This document shows positions 8,616 to 17,596 of a stretch of DNA of 39,532 nt, one piece after another. Both the position numbers and the translations under genes were made by a program. Position 1 is the stretch's first letter. Each line of letters opens with the position of its first letter. The DNA is from Gammaproteobacteria bacterium (GTDB lineage: Bacteria; Pseudomonadota; Gammaproteobacteria; Pseudomonadales; Azotimanducaceae). The notes below the pieces were generated by a model, which saw only the letters and a program-made list of their open reading frames with translations, made no database searches and had not been told where the DNA came from. The DNA lies in the NCBI GenBank assembly GCA_018647445.1, contig JABGTE010000110.1, positions 1 to 39,532 of the forward strand. The letters are read 5' to 3'.

Positions 8616-9115
8616 AGGTAGCGTTGTCCAATTGCTTCGGATTTTTCGAGGATTGCCTGCGCGTTCTCGAGGCGTTCACGTTGCAGGGCCTCGGCGAGGC
8701 TGGAATCCGATAATGCCATCATTTGAACCGCTAAATAACCGGCGTTTTTTGCACCGGCTTTACCAATCGCGACCGTTGCCACCGGAATGCCGCCCGGCAT
8801 TTGCACCGTTGACAATAATGCATCAAAGCCCTGCAAGGGACCTGCATCAATGGGCACACCAATAACAGGTCGAGTCGTTTGCGCCGCAATCGCCCCTGCC
8901 AAATGTGCTGCCATACCCGCTCCTGCAATGAAGGCCTGACAACCACGAGTCTCAGCGCTTTGAACATACGCCTGAGTTTCTGCCGGTGTGCGGTGTGCTG
9001 AGGTCACCTTGACCTCAAGGGCAACGCCAAACCGCTTCAGAATATCGACTGCCGCATCCATTATCGGTAAGTCTGAGTCCGAACCCATTAAGATCGCTAC
9101 AAATTTCGTTTCCAT
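8612..9115 (-). CDS. purE: N5-carboxyaminoimidazole ribonucleotide mutase (class I PurE)
   Basis: 167 residues. PurE converts N5-CAIR to CAIR in de novo purine synthesis. The N-terminal [16 protein letters not shown] and [11 protein letters not shown] motifs define class I PurE. SD GGAG lies 9 bases before the ATG. The usual partner purK (N5-CAIR synthetase) is absent here; the next gene is tsaC, overlapping by 4 bases. A TATAAT box on the minus strand (9143-9148) suggests purE heads its own purE-tsaC-aroE-prlC transcript. Confidence 0.95.
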   Translation of the reverse strand: METKFVAILMGSDSDLPIMDAAVDILKRFGVALEVKVTSAHRTPAETQAYVQSAETRGCQAFIAGAGMAAHLAGAIAAQTTRPVIGVPIDAGPLQGFDALLSTVQMPGGIPVATVAIGKAGAKNAGYLAVQMMALSDSSLAEALQRERLENAQAILEKSEAIGQRYL

Positions 9116-9142
9116 GCGTTATCTCCAACTTTCGAGCCAATG

Positions 9143-9148
9143 ATTATA
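9143..9148 (-). promoter_or_regulatory. Possible -10 box for the purE transcript
   Basis: An exact TATAAT on the minus strand, 27 bases upstream of the purE ATG, in the 139-base dprA-purE gap. No good -35 is seen at 17 bases. Support is modest. Confidence 0.3.
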
Positions 9149-9254
9149 AGCATTCCTTTATCAATGGGCACGCGAGACGCGCCAAAAACGTATCGAGCCG
9201 CATGAAAACCCTAAAATCAGATGGTATCGCGACCAGCCTTCGGCCCTAAAACAT

Positions 9255-10169
9255 CTATCTTGACTGCAGTCTGAGTTGGTACAAAATCCCAAGGTGCTCA
9301 ATCTCTCCGGAAAGTTCGAGATGCGCCAGTGCCGTCACCAAGCTCTCGATTGTGCCATCGAAGTTAGCGAGCAAATCCGAAAAAACCATAGGACCCGCTG
9401 TTAGCAGAGCCAGCAGCGCTTGATGGTTATCCGTTACACCTTCTGCAGCAGGCTTGTCAGCCACGGATAGGGCCGCTTTTATTGGCTGAGCGTGTCGAAA
9501 GAGGTCCGGCATTTCCCGGTAAAGGTCTGCAATAGAGTCCATGAGATGAGCGCCCTCGCGGATTAACTCATGGCACCCTGACGCCGCACCAGCGACCACC
9601 GGGCCCGGCACCGCAAATACCTCCCGGCCTTGCGTAAGCGCCAATTTAGCCGAAATCAAAGAGCCACTGCGCGTGCGAGCTTCAACCACGATCAGGGCAT
9701 CGCACAGGCCCGTTATAATTCGATTACGCGCTGGGAAGTGATAAGGCTTTGGTCCGGTGCCGTCCGAATATTCCGACACAAGCAGGCCCTCACGCGCAAT
9801 GGCTTGATACAACGCATGATTTTGCATGGGGTAGACGACATCGCAACCCTGACCCAAGACAGCAATCGTTTTACCGCCGACGGCCAAGGCCCCGCGGTGG
9901 CTCGCCGCATCAATACCCCGGGCAAGACCGCTCACAACAACAAACCCAAGCGCCGCTAATTGACCCGCTAATTGCTCAGCAAACTGCAAACCATGCCAAG
10001 AGGCCGCTCGGCTGCCAACCATTGCGATTTTCGGTCCGAGACGAATATCCAATTGCCCCACACAATACAATTGCGCAGGCGGGCTCGGAATCTCCTTGAG
10101 ACAACGCGGCAAGCTATTTTGGTTCAACCGTTGCGTTCCGCGGTTGTAAAAGGGCGTCATCGGCGTCAT
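9255..10169 (-). CDS. dprA: DNA-processing protein DprA (Smf), short N terminus
   Basis: 304 residues. DprA binds single-stranded DNA and loads RecA during natural transformation. The Rossmann-like core is clear: VGSRAAS, SGLARGIDAASHRGAL, the FPARNRIITGL region and GREVFAVPG; the C-terminal about 60 residues resemble the winged-helix domain. The usual N-terminal helical (SAM-like) domain of about 60-70 residues is missing if translation starts at the first ATG. The frame stays open upstream to a TAA at 10290-10292 but has no ATG, GTG or TTG, so the real start may be a rare codon or the protein is genuinely short. The two candidate ATGs lie in a tandem 9-base repeat (10154-10171) and lack an SD. 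Confidence 0.88.
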   Translation of the reverse strand: MTPMTPFYNRGTQRLNQNSLPRCLKEIPSPPAQLYCVGQLDIRLGPKIAMVGSRAASWHGLQFAEQLAGQLAALGFVVVSGLARGIDAASHRGALAVGGKTIAVLGQGCDVVYPMQNHALYQAIAREGLLVSEYSDGTGPKPYHFPARNRIITGLCDALIVVEARTRSGSLISAKLALTQGREVFAVPGPVVAGAASGCHELIREGAHLMDSIADLYREMPDLFRHAQPIKAALSVADKPAAEGVTDNHQALLALLTAGPMVFSDLLANFDGTIESLVTALAHLELSGEIEHLGILYQLRLQSR

Positions 10170-10260
10170 CGGCGAATCAAGTATCTGTAATGACCACGAT
10201 GTTAGCGTTGAATCAGGCGTCAGCAGATGGCGGATCGCTCCCAGCTTGCGTAAGTAAGAC

Positions 10261-11313
10261 CTAGGGGCTTTGTGCGAGAAATCCGATTTTTACAGCAGCC
10301 GTCGTTTTTAGAACCAGCGCGTACGCAATTTGATTTAACGTTTGGTACACCAAAAGCTGCCCAATCGTTTGATCCGGCAACGTCACGGCCTTGCCCGTCA
10401 CCGGATCCTTCACGCTCTCCCCGGGACTCGCAACGGACAGGAGGTCGCCTACCGCCAAGCCATCGGTTAATCCAAGATCGATGGTAACGACGGAGTGTGC
10501 TGCAGTAATGGTTCCGTCTGATCTCAGACCAATTATTTGTCCTGCCACCGCGCTTTTTGGCGGCTGCGGAAACAAGGTCGCATCAATATCGAGACCCTCG
10601 GCAACCATTAAGCGGTCGCCGGGCGTTACCTCTTCCGTTACCTTTACAATTTTAAGGGTTGCAAGGCCTGCCTGCTCAGACAATAGCCTGGCCTGACCCA
10701 CTTCTTGGGCTTCAAGACCGATCAATGCACCCGTCATCGGGTCCAAATATTGCTGACCCGATTGGTATATCTTGAAAGAGGACACGCCTGCTGCAAGCGC
10801 ACCCTTGACGTACACCTGATCTCCGGTTTTTAACAAGGTCTTACCATCAATACCCGCAAGAATGTACGGCAACCGCTCAAATTCCACAGCGTCCACCATT
10901 TTGACTTTCGCCAACCAAGCCTCGATTTGATCAAGCGACAAAGCTGGGATCGCCGCCGCCGCATTGATTCTCCGGACGCTAGGGACTCGCTTTACCACGC
11001 TAGGGTCGACCCGATCACCTCGCTGTAATCTTAAACGGGGTTGTCCATCGATCATCACCAGAGAAATCTCGTCACCCGGGTAAATAAGATGCGGGTTGGC
11101 GATATTAGTATTAAGCGCCCAGATTTGTGGCCACTGCCAAGCCTCTTCTAGGTAAACCGACGCAATGTTCCAAAGCGTGTCACCCGTCTTAACGACATAT
11201 TGCGCCGGCGCATTCGGTTTAATCTCCATCGCGTGCAGCGGGACGAACGGCCCGACCATTATCAGACAGAAAAAGAGCAATGAAGCGCCAGAGATCGTGC
11301 GTACTGTGAACAT
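10261..11313 (-). CDS. LysM peptidoglycan-binding protein, exported
   Basis: 350 residues. The N terminus has a signal peptide (hydrophobic about 8-27, likely cleavage after LHA). A LysM domain follows (about residues 38-88, starting YVVKTGDTLWNIA and including IYPGDEISL), which binds peptidoglycan glycan chains. The rest is a beta-rich region of unknown function. Proteins of this layout immediately before dprA and opposite def are a conserved arrangement in Pseudomonas-like genomes. SD AAGGAAA is placed well before the ATG. The gene is divergent from def across 139 bases. Confidence 0.9.
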   Translation of the reverse strand: MFTVRTISGASLLFFCLIMVGPFVPLHAMEIKPNAPAQYVVKTGDTLWNIASVYLEEAWQWPQIWALNTNIANPHLIYPGDEISLVMIDGQPRLRLQRGDRVDPSVVKRVPSVRRINAAAAIPALSLDQIEAWLAKVKMVDAVEFERLPYILAGIDGKTLLKTGDQVYVKGALAAGVSSFKIYQSGQQYLDPMTGALIGLEAQEVGQARLLSEQAGLATLKIVKVTEEVTPGDRLMVAEGLDIDATLFPQPPKSAVAGQIIGLRSDGTITAAHSVVTIDLGLTDGLAVGDLLSVASPGESVKDPVTGKAVTLPDQTIGQLLVYQTLNQIAYALVLKTTAAVKIGFLAQSP

Positions 11314-11412
11314 ATGCGATTTCCTTTTGCGATTCGCGGTACAATTTACGCCGAACGGGAACCGAGCTGATTAATCGTGAGCTTACGATATCATAACGTG
11401 CAATCACGCCAC

Positions 11413-11440
11413 TCGACATTAGAAATACCAACAAAATAAT
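11413..11440 (+). promoter_or_regulatory. Candidate sigma-70 promoter for def-fmt-rsmB
   Basis: TCGACA at 11413-11418, a 16-base spacer, then AATAAT at 11435-11440; each hexamer differs from consensus at one position. The predicted transcript would start only a few bases before the def ATG at 11453, which has no SD, so def could have a very short leader. Confidence 0.35.
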
Positions 11441-11452
11441 ATTGATCAATTT

Positions 11453-11965
11453 ATGACAACACCGCTTTTAACCATTTTGGAATTCCCCGATGTACGGCTT
11501 CGAACAAAGGCTGCGCCTATCCAAACGGTAACGCGCGACATCGCGACGCTAGCTGAGCAAATGCTTGCAACCATGTACCAAGCGCCCGGAATCGGCCTGG
11601 CCGCTACTCAAGTCAACGTGCATCTTAGGCTGATAGTTTGTGACATTTCAGAAGACCATCAATCACCTCTTGTCTTTGTCAACCCGAGGCTAATTGAGGG
11701 TGAGGGCAACGTTGAAACGCAGGAAGGCTGCTTGTCTGTACCTGGGTTCTACGAGAGCGTTTTTCGACACGAAAAAGTTTTGGTTGAGGCGCTTGATCGA
11801 AACGGCGAAGCCTTTCAACTTGAGGCCGATGGCTTACTGGCCATTTGTATCCAGCATGAAATGGATCATCTCGACGGCAAACTCTTTGTCGATTACCTCT
11901 CTCCCGCTAAACGGCAATTACTCAGGAAAAAACTGTTAAAGCAACAAAAGCTGCAACGACTATGA
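11453..11965 (+). CDS. def: Peptide deformylase
   Basis: 170 residues. It removes the formyl group from N-terminal Met of nascent proteins. The three family motifs are intact: GIGLAATQV (46-54), EGCLS (91-95, metal ligand C93) and HEMDH (135-139, two His ligands and catalytic Glu). No clear SD lies before the ATG. The stop overlaps the fmt start by 4 bases (ATGA), making the classic def-fmt pair that couples deformylation and formylation genes. Confidence 0.96.
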   Translation: MTTPLLTILEFPDVRLRTKAAPIQTVTRDIATLAEQMLATMYQAPGIGLAATQVNVHLRLIVCDISEDHQSPLVFVNPRLIEGEGNVETQEGCLSVPGFYESVFRHEKVLVEALDRNGEAFQLEADGLLAICIQHEMDHLDGKLFVDYLSPAKRQLLRKKLLKQQKLQRL

Positions 11966-12912
11966 TGCGGGTACTGTTTGCAGGGACGCCAGAATTCGCA
12001 GTCGAACATCTTCGAGGCTTGATTGAGCATCCCGATATTGAGGTCGTGGCTGTTGTGACTCAGCCCGACCGGCCAGGCAAGCGCGGCAAAAAGCTAATTG
12101 CCTCCCCAGTTAAACACCGCGCGCTTATGGAGGGGCTCACCGTGCTGCAGCCTACGCGCCTTCAAACCAAACACTTGGCCGGATTCTCTTTCGACCTGTT
12201 GATCGTCGTCGCCTATGGTCAGATTCTGAAGCCAGAGGTTTTAGCCCTGCCGCGTATTGGCCCGATCAACGTTCACGCATCGCTGCTACCACGCTGGCGC
12301 GGGGCGGCGCCCGTGCAGCGCGCTATTCTGGCTGGTGACCAAACGACCGGTGTGACCATCATGAAGATGGCAGAGGGTTTGGATACCGGGCCGATCATCA
12401 ACGTCCAGTCGTGCGCCATCGATGCCAATGAAACCAGTGGCAGCTTGTTTAAAAAACTTGCGCGCTTAGGACAGGAAGCGCTCCTTCACGCTGTGGAGAC
12501 GATTGCCCGGACCGGCTTGGTTGCCGAGCCTCAACCAGAAGTGGGCGTGACTTATGCACACAAAATTTTGAAAGCTGAAGCAAAAATAGACTGGTCTATG
12601 AGCAGCGCGCTAATCTCCAGACACATCAGGGCGTTCGTGCCCGACCCAGTTGCGTTTACAACCCAAGGCGAGACGCGGTTTCGATGCTATGGTGCCGAGG
12701 TCGCGTCAAGCCAACTAAATTACGCAGCACCAACCCCAGAGCCGGGTACCATTCTTGAAAAGTCGAAAGCGGGAATACGCGTTCAATGCGGTGATGGTCA
12801 GCTTTATATTACCCAACTGCAATCACCGACAGGAAAGGGCACGATTGTTCAGGGCGCAAACTTAAAAAACCTGCAAACAACCCTACTCGACCCCGGCGAG
12901 CGATTCGAATAA
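11962..12912 (+). CDS. fmt: Methionyl-tRNA formyltransferase
   Basis: 316 residues. It formylates the initiator Met-tRNA using 10-formyl-THF. The N-terminal Rossmann-type domain holds the [13 protein letters not shown] catalytic signature (with the preceding NVHAS), and a C-terminal OB-like domain follows from about residue 205. Two consecutive ATGs (11962 and 11965) are possible starts; the first overlaps the def stop. The stop codon directly abuts the rsmB ATG. Confidence 0.96.
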   Translation: MMRVLFAGTPEFAVEHLRGLIEHPDIEVVAVVTQPDRPGKRGKKLIASPVKHRALMEGLTVLQPTRLQTKHLAGFSFDLLIVVAYGQILKPEVLALPRIGPINVHASLLPRWRGAAPVQRAILAGDQTTGVTIMKMAEGLDTGPIINVQSCAIDANETSGSLFKKLARLGQEALLHAVETIARTGLVAEPQPEVGVTYAHKILKAEAKIDWSMSSALISRHIRAFVPDPVAFTTQGETRFRCYGAEVASSQLNYAAPTPEPGTILEKSKAGIRVQCGDGQLYITQLQSPTGKGTIVQGANLKNLQTTLLDPGERFE

Positions 12913-14175
12913 ATGAGAGATTTTATCAATGAAGTGACGGTGCTCTCGCAAACAGTCCTTCACGGGCATGCCTACAATGGGCAAGCACTTGACCCCTTAG
13001 GTCGGTTTTTAGTTCAAACAACCCTGCGGCACTATTTTTGGCTCGACAGCGTTGTGCAAACGATCTTAGACAAGCCTTTGCAAAAAAAACATCAAGACCT
13101 CAAGCTTTTACTGATCTTGGGCATCAGCGCCACGGAGTTCCTAAATCAGCCCGTGTATACGAGTGTCAATGCCGCTGTTGAGACCACGAAAAGGCTGAAA
13201 AAACCCTGGGCTAGAGGGCTGGTCAACGCAACCCTTAGAACCTTTCAAAGAACCCGGCAGGCGGTGATTAAAGAAATACACAGCGAAGTTGCATTGACAA
13301 ACCATCCTTTGTGGATGCTCGATCGTTTTGAGGCAGATTGGCCAGACCAAAAAGCTGACATTATCGCTGCAAACAATGATCCTGCGCCGATGATTTTGAG
13401 AGTGAATGCCGGGAAACAGACGCGATCAGCGTACCAAAGCCTGTTAGCTGCCAAGGGCCTCACCGCAATGCCCTGCAACTTGAGTCCGGACGGACTGATT
13501 CTGGATCAAGCGGTCGCTGTAAGCGATCTGCCTTGCTTTGATGAGGGTTGGGTGAGTGTGCAAGATTCGGGTGCCCAACTCGCAGCACAACTATTGGAAC
13601 CCAAACCCTTTGAACGCGTTCTAGATGCCTGCAGTGCACCAGGCAGTAAAAGCTGTCATTTACTGGAGCTCGCGCCGACCCTCGATTTGGTTTCCGTGGA
13701 TATTGATCCAGACCGCCTCAACCGCGTTTCAGAAAATTTTACGCGCTTGGGCGCAACGGGCGATCTTCGCTGTTTAGATCTGGCAAGGCCTCAGCCTGGC
13801 CTCGGCACCTTTGATCAAATTCTCCTCGACACCCCGTGTTCCGCTAGCGGCGTCATTCGTCGGCACCCAGACATAAAGCTCCTTCGACGGCCGGAGGATC
13901 TGGCGGCGCTCATCGAAACCCAAAGACAATTACTAACACAGTGCTGGTCACTACTTCGTTCTGGCGGCAGACTCCTGTACGTCACGTGCTCCGTCTTTAG
14001 CGATGAAAATGAGGACAATCTTGTGTGGTTTTTGGACAACCATCATGATGCTGAAACGCTTGCATTACCGGCCGTTGGCGTTCCAAGAGCAATCGGCGTA
14101 CAGTTGCTGCCAACGAAGGGTGTGCACGATGGTTTTTATTATGCGCACATCAGAAAAATGAGTCCCGGATTATGA
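12913..14175 (+). CDS. rsmB: 16S rRNA (cytosine(967)-C(5))-methyltransferase
   Basis: 420 residues. An N-terminal NusB-like RNA-binding domain (roughly 1-140, including PVYTSVNAAVE and RGLVNATLR) is followed by a SAM-dependent methyltransferase domain. Key motifs are DACSAPGSKSCHL (SAM binding), DTPCSASGVIRRHPD (motif IV Cys) and VTCSVF with the catalytic Cys. It methylates C967 of 16S rRNA. It starts immediately after fmt with no spacer and overlaps trkA by 4 bases. Confidence 0.95.
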   Translation: MRDFINEVTVLSQTVLHGHAYNGQALDPLGRFLVQTTLRHYFWLDSVVQTILDKPLQKKHQDLKLLLILGISATEFLNQPVYTSVNAAVETTKRLKKPWARGLVNATLRTFQRTRQAVIKEIHSEVALTNHPLWMLDRFEADWPDQKADIIAANNDPAPMILRVNAGKQTRSAYQSLLAAKGLTAMPCNLSPDGLILDQAVAVSDLPCFDEGWVSVQDSGAQLAAQLLEPKPFERVLDACSAPGSKSCHLLELAPTLDLVSVDIDPDRLNRVSENFTRLGATGDLRCLDLARPQPGLGTFDQILLDTPCSASGVIRRHPDIKLLRRPEDLAALIETQRQLLTQCWSLLRSGGRLLYVTCSVFSDENEDNLVWFLDNHHDAETLALPAVGVPRAIGVQLLPTKGVHDGFYYAHIRKMSPGL

Positions 14176-15545
14176 AGATTATCATCTTGGGCGCAGGTCA
14201 GGTCGGCGCGAGCTTGGCTCAAAACCTGGTCAAAGAAGCGAGCGATATCACCGTCGTCGATACGGATCCAGAAAAGCTCCGGGAGCTTCAGGATCGATAC
14301 GATATTCAAACGATCTGCGGTCAAGCTTCGCATCCGCCTGTGCTGAAGCAAGCCGGCGCGGAAGACGCCGATATGCTGATCGCCGTCACAAACTCTGATG
14401 AAATCAATATGGTCGCTTGCCAAGTGGCTTACACCGCGTTTCATACGCCGACCAAGATCGCGCGAATTCGCAGCCGAGCGTACCTCACCGGCGGTGGCAT
14501 TTTTCGGGACGACGCCATGCCGGTAGATCATATCGTCAATCCAGAAGAAATTATTACGCACGATATTAAGCGCCTGATTGACAACCCTGGAGCCTTGCAA
14601 GTCATGGACTTTGCGAGCGGTCAGGTGAAATTGGTGGGCCTCAGGATCGAGGCAGACAGCCCGCTTGTGAACCAAGCTTTAAAGACCATTCGCACGCTGC
14701 TGCCACAAGCCGATACGCGGGTTGCGGCTATCTTTCGAGGTGACCGGCCCATTGTGCCAGAAGGCGAAACCGTTATTGCGGCGAACGACGAGGTGTTTTT
14801 CATTGCAGCTGCCGAAAACATCCAAAGCATTATGAATGAGCTTCGGCAACATGAGCGGCCTAATCGGCGCATTATTATCGCGGGTGGCGGACACATTGGT
14901 GAAAACTTAGCAGTACAGCTTGAAAGTCGGTACGGCGTCCGAATTATCGAACAAAACCGCAACCGTTGTTTTGCCTTATCAGAATCCCTAGAACGTAGCA
15001 TTGTGCTGCATGGTAATGCGTCAGACCGAGAGCTGTTGCTTGAGGAGAACATTGAAGATACCGACGTTTTCTGCGCGATCACCAATGACGATGAGGCCAA
15101 TATCATGTCATCGATGTTGGCCAAAAGTTTAGGCGCGCGGAAAGTGTTAACGCTGATTAATAACCCAGCTTATGTCGATCTCATTGAGGGCCAGGACATA
15201 GACATCGCAATATCGCCGCAATTAGCAACCCTTGGTGCCATTTTGACCCACGTTCGGCGCGGCGATGTTGTGCGAGTACACCCACTACGTCGGGGTGCTG
15301 CGGAAGCCATTGAAGCCATTGCACATGGCGATCAACAAACCTCGAAGGTCATCGGCAGAGCATTAGGGGAGTTAAAACTGCCTCGGGGTACCAGTGTCGG
15401 CGCGCTCGTCAGGGGTGATCGCGTCATCATTGCCCACGACAACGTTGTCGTTGAAGCCGACGATCATTTTATCCTCTTCCTCGTCGACAAAAGTCGCTTA
15501 AGGGAAGTGGAGGCGCTCTTCCAAGCCCCCGTGAGTTTCTTTTAG
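14172..15545 (+). CDS. trkA: Trk potassium uptake peripheral NAD-binding protein TrkA
   Basis: 457 residues, made of two repeated RCK halves. Nucleotide-binding loops are at GAGQVG (7-12) and GGGHIG (238-243), and each half ends with a TrkA-C domain. It is the cytoplasmic regulatory ring of the TrkH potassium channel and responds to NAD(H)/ATP. Its ATG overlaps the rsmB stop (ATGA). Adjacent trkH, 2 bases downstream, completes the uptake system. Confidence 0.96.
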   Translation: MKIIILGAGQVGASLAQNLVKEASDITVVDTDPEKLRELQDRYDIQTICGQASHPPVLKQAGAEDADMLIAVTNSDEINMVACQVAYTAFHTPTKIARIRSRAYLTGGGIFRDDAMPVDHIVNPEEIITHDIKRLIDNPGALQVMDFASGQVKLVGLRIEADSPLVNQALKTIRTLLPQADTRVAAIFRGDRPIVPEGETVIAANDEVFFIAAAENIQSIMNELRQHERPNRRIIIAGGGHIGENLAVQLESRYGVRIIEQNRNRCFALSESLERSIVLHGNASDRELLLEENIEDTDVFCAITNDDEANIMSSMLAKSLGARKVLTLINNPAYVDLIEGQDIDIAISPQLATLGAILTHVRRGDVVRVHPLRRGAAEAIEAIAHGDQQTSKVIGRALGELKLPRGTSVGALVRGDRVIIAHDNVVVEADDHFILFLVDKSRLREVEALFQAPVSFF

Positions 15546-15547
15546 TC

Positions 15548-16993
15548 ATGCGCCTGGGCGTTACCTTTCGAATTGTCGGCGGGCTGCTCATGTTTTTCAG
15601 TGCGACAATGTTACCGCCCTTGTTCGTCTCGGTTTTTTATCAAGACGGCGCCCACGCCATCTTTATCAAAGCGGCGGCCGTCATTTTTGCAAGCGGCTTT
15701 AGTCTTTGGTTACTGTTTCGACGATTTACCGAAGCACTGCGCACAAAAGATGGTTTTTTAGTGACCGTACTCTGCTATATCACGCTTGGCTGCTTTAGCG
15801 CGCTGCCCTTTACAGACTCGCCCAATACCGCCTTGTCGTTGGTCGACGCCTTATTTGAGTCATTCTCTGGACTCACCACCACAGGCGCAACCGTCATGGT
15901 CGGCTTGGAATCACTCCCCCAATCGCTTTTATACTACCGACAGCAGCTACAATGGCTAGGCGGCATGGGTATCATTGTTTTAGCGGTCGCGGTGCTGCCT
16001 ATGCTGGGCATCGGCGGCATGCAGTTATATCGAACGGAAACGCCCGGTCCGGTAAAAGATAGTAAACTCACCCCAAGAATCAAACAGACCGCTATGGCCC
16101 TATGGTCAATTTATCTGTCTCTAACCATCGCCTGTTGCCTCGGGTATTGGGTTGCAGGGATGAGTTTTTTTCAAGCGCTCTGCCACAGTTTTTCAACCGT
16201 TGCGATTGGAGGGTTTTCGACCTTCGATGCCAGCCTAGGGCACTTTGATTCCCCTGCGATCGAAATCGTTGCCATCATTTTTATGCTGTTGTCCTCTTTG
16301 AATTTTGCGTTGCATTTCTTTTGTTATCGCGACCGCTCGCTACGGTCCTACTGGCGGGATGAAGAGGGACGCAGTTTCTTTATCTTCATCCTGATTGCCA
16401 TTTTGATCGCCACGCTAATCCTTGCTGGGTCGAGCGATGATGGTTGGCAGAGCTTCCGGCTAGCCGCTTTTCACGTGGTTTCAATGCTCACAACAACCGG
16501 ATTCGTCACCGACAACTTTGCAGATTGGCCAAACATCGTCCCTTACTTGCTGATCTTGGGCGCCTTCGTTGGCGCATGCGCTGGGTCAACCGGAGGAGGC
16601 TTGAAGGTAATTCGCGTCCTGTTGTTATATAAACAAGGCTTACGGGAAATTCATCGGCTCATTCATCCTAATGCCATTTTCCCAATTAAAATCAGTCATC
16701 GGGTGATGACAGACAACGTAATGGAAGCGGTCTGGGGCTTCTGCTCGATTTACGTCTTTGTGTTTGTCTTACTAATGTTGGTCTTGTTGGGTACTGGCGC
16801 CGACTTTTTAACCGCCTTCTCGGCAGTCGCCGCGGCTTTGAATAACCTAGGGCCTGGGCTTGGCAGCGTTGCCGAAAACTACGCGAGCCTCACCGATCCC
16901 GCAAAAGGCGCGATGGTTGTTGGCATGGTACTGGGTCGGCTTGAGATTTTCACGATTCTTGTCCTATTTACCGGCATGTACTGGCGGAAATAA
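15548..16993 (+). CDS. trkH: Trk potassium uptake channel subunit TrkH
   Basis: 481 residues, a polytopic membrane protein of the Trk/Ktr/HKT superfamily. The four pseudo-repeat selectivity filters can be read in order: TTTGAT, VAIGGFST, LTTTGFVT and NNLGPGLG, each with the central Gly that lines the K+ pore. The GSTGGGLKV stretch lies in the third repeat. It forms the inner-membrane pore controlled by TrkA, encoded just upstream. Confidence 0.95.
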   Translation: MRLGVTFRIVGGLLMFFSATMLPPLFVSVFYQDGAHAIFIKAAAVIFASGFSLWLLFRRFTEALRTKDGFLVTVLCYITLGCFSALPFTDSPNTALSLVDALFESFSGLTTTGATVMVGLESLPQSLLYYRQQLQWLGGMGIIVLAVAVLPMLGIGGMQLYRTETPGPVKDSKLTPRIKQTAMALWSIYLSLTIACCLGYWVAGMSFFQALCHSFSTVAIGGFSTFDASLGHFDSPAIEIVAIIFMLLSSLNFALHFFCYRDRSLRSYWRDEEGRSFFIFILIAILIATLILAGSSDDGWQSFRLAAFHVVSMLTTTGFVTDNFADWPNIVPYLLILGAFVGACAGSTGGGLKVIRVLLLYKQGLREIHRLIHPNAIFPIKISHRVMTDNVMEAVWGFCSIYVFVFVLLMLVLLGTGADFLTAFSAVAAALNNLGPGLGSVAENYASLTDPAKGAMVVGMVLGRLEIFTILVLFTGMYWRK

Positions 16994-16996
16994 CCT

Positions 16997-17596
16997 TTGA
17001 AAGAAAAAATTCAACGTTGGGATACCACTTACGAGGCCGTTCTGGACTACCCCGTACCCAACAACGACCTCATTCGTTATAGAGACTTGTTGCCAAAGCA
17101 TGGCCTAGCGCTGGATGTTGCCTGTGGATTAGGCGCTGACGCACTGTATCTTGCAGACCAAGGCTTTGACGTTTCAGCGTGGGATGCCTCAATCGTTGCA
17201 ATCACCCGGTTACAAAAAGAGGCCGAGGCTAGAGCCCTTTCTTTAACGACGAACTGTCTTGAAATAACGCCTGAGGCCTTCACTAAAGCGCGATTTGATC
17301 TGGTCTATGTTCACCGGTACCTCGATCGAGACATCATCCCAGCAATTATTCAAAGCCTTAAACCCGGTGGCGTCTTGTTCTATCAAACCTTTATACAAAA
17401 CACGACGATTGAGAACCAGACTACAACTGGCCCGACTAGCAAAGCCTATCGCCTGGCACCCAATGAACTGCTGAGCCATTGCCAAGCGCTCGACGTCAAA
17501 CTGTTTTTGGACGGATTCACGTTAAATATCAAAACCGGTCGCCTTGAACCCCGGGCCCAATCCCTCGTTGTTGCGGCAAAACCAGACCCCTTATAA
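16997..17596 (+). CDS. Class I SAM-dependent methyltransferase, substrate unknown
   Basis: 199 residues. A SAM-binding motif I (DVACGLGADAL, from residue 40), an acidic motif II (SAWDAS) and a C-terminal half with YQTF and RLAPNELL are typical of small proteobacterial methyltransferases related to TehB-like proteins. The substrate cannot be inferred. The start is TTG at 16997, 3 bases after the trkH stop, so it is likely the last gene of the def-to-trkH run. Its last 6 bases overlap the convergent acyltransferase. Confidence 0.75.
   Translation: MKEKIQRWDTTYEAVLDYPVPNNDLIRYRDLLPKHGLALDVACGLGADALYLADQGFDVSAWDASIVAITRLQKEAEARALSLTTNCLEITPEAFTKARFDLVYVHRYLDRDIIPAIIQSLKPGGVLFYQTFIQNTTIENQTTTGPTSKAYRLAPNELLSHCQALDVKLFLDGFTLNIKTGRLEPRAQSLVVAAKPDPL

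Noticed and set aside
14621-15124. 167-codon ORF on the minus strand
   Set aside because: It is wholly inside trkA, antisense, with low-complexity Ser/Ala/Arg composition and no family features; a shadow of trkA codon usage.
16472-16477. CACGTG core that might be another parS
   Set aside because: Only the left half resembles parS; the right arm reads GGTTTC instead of AAAC, so it is not a ParB site. It lies in trkH coding sequence.
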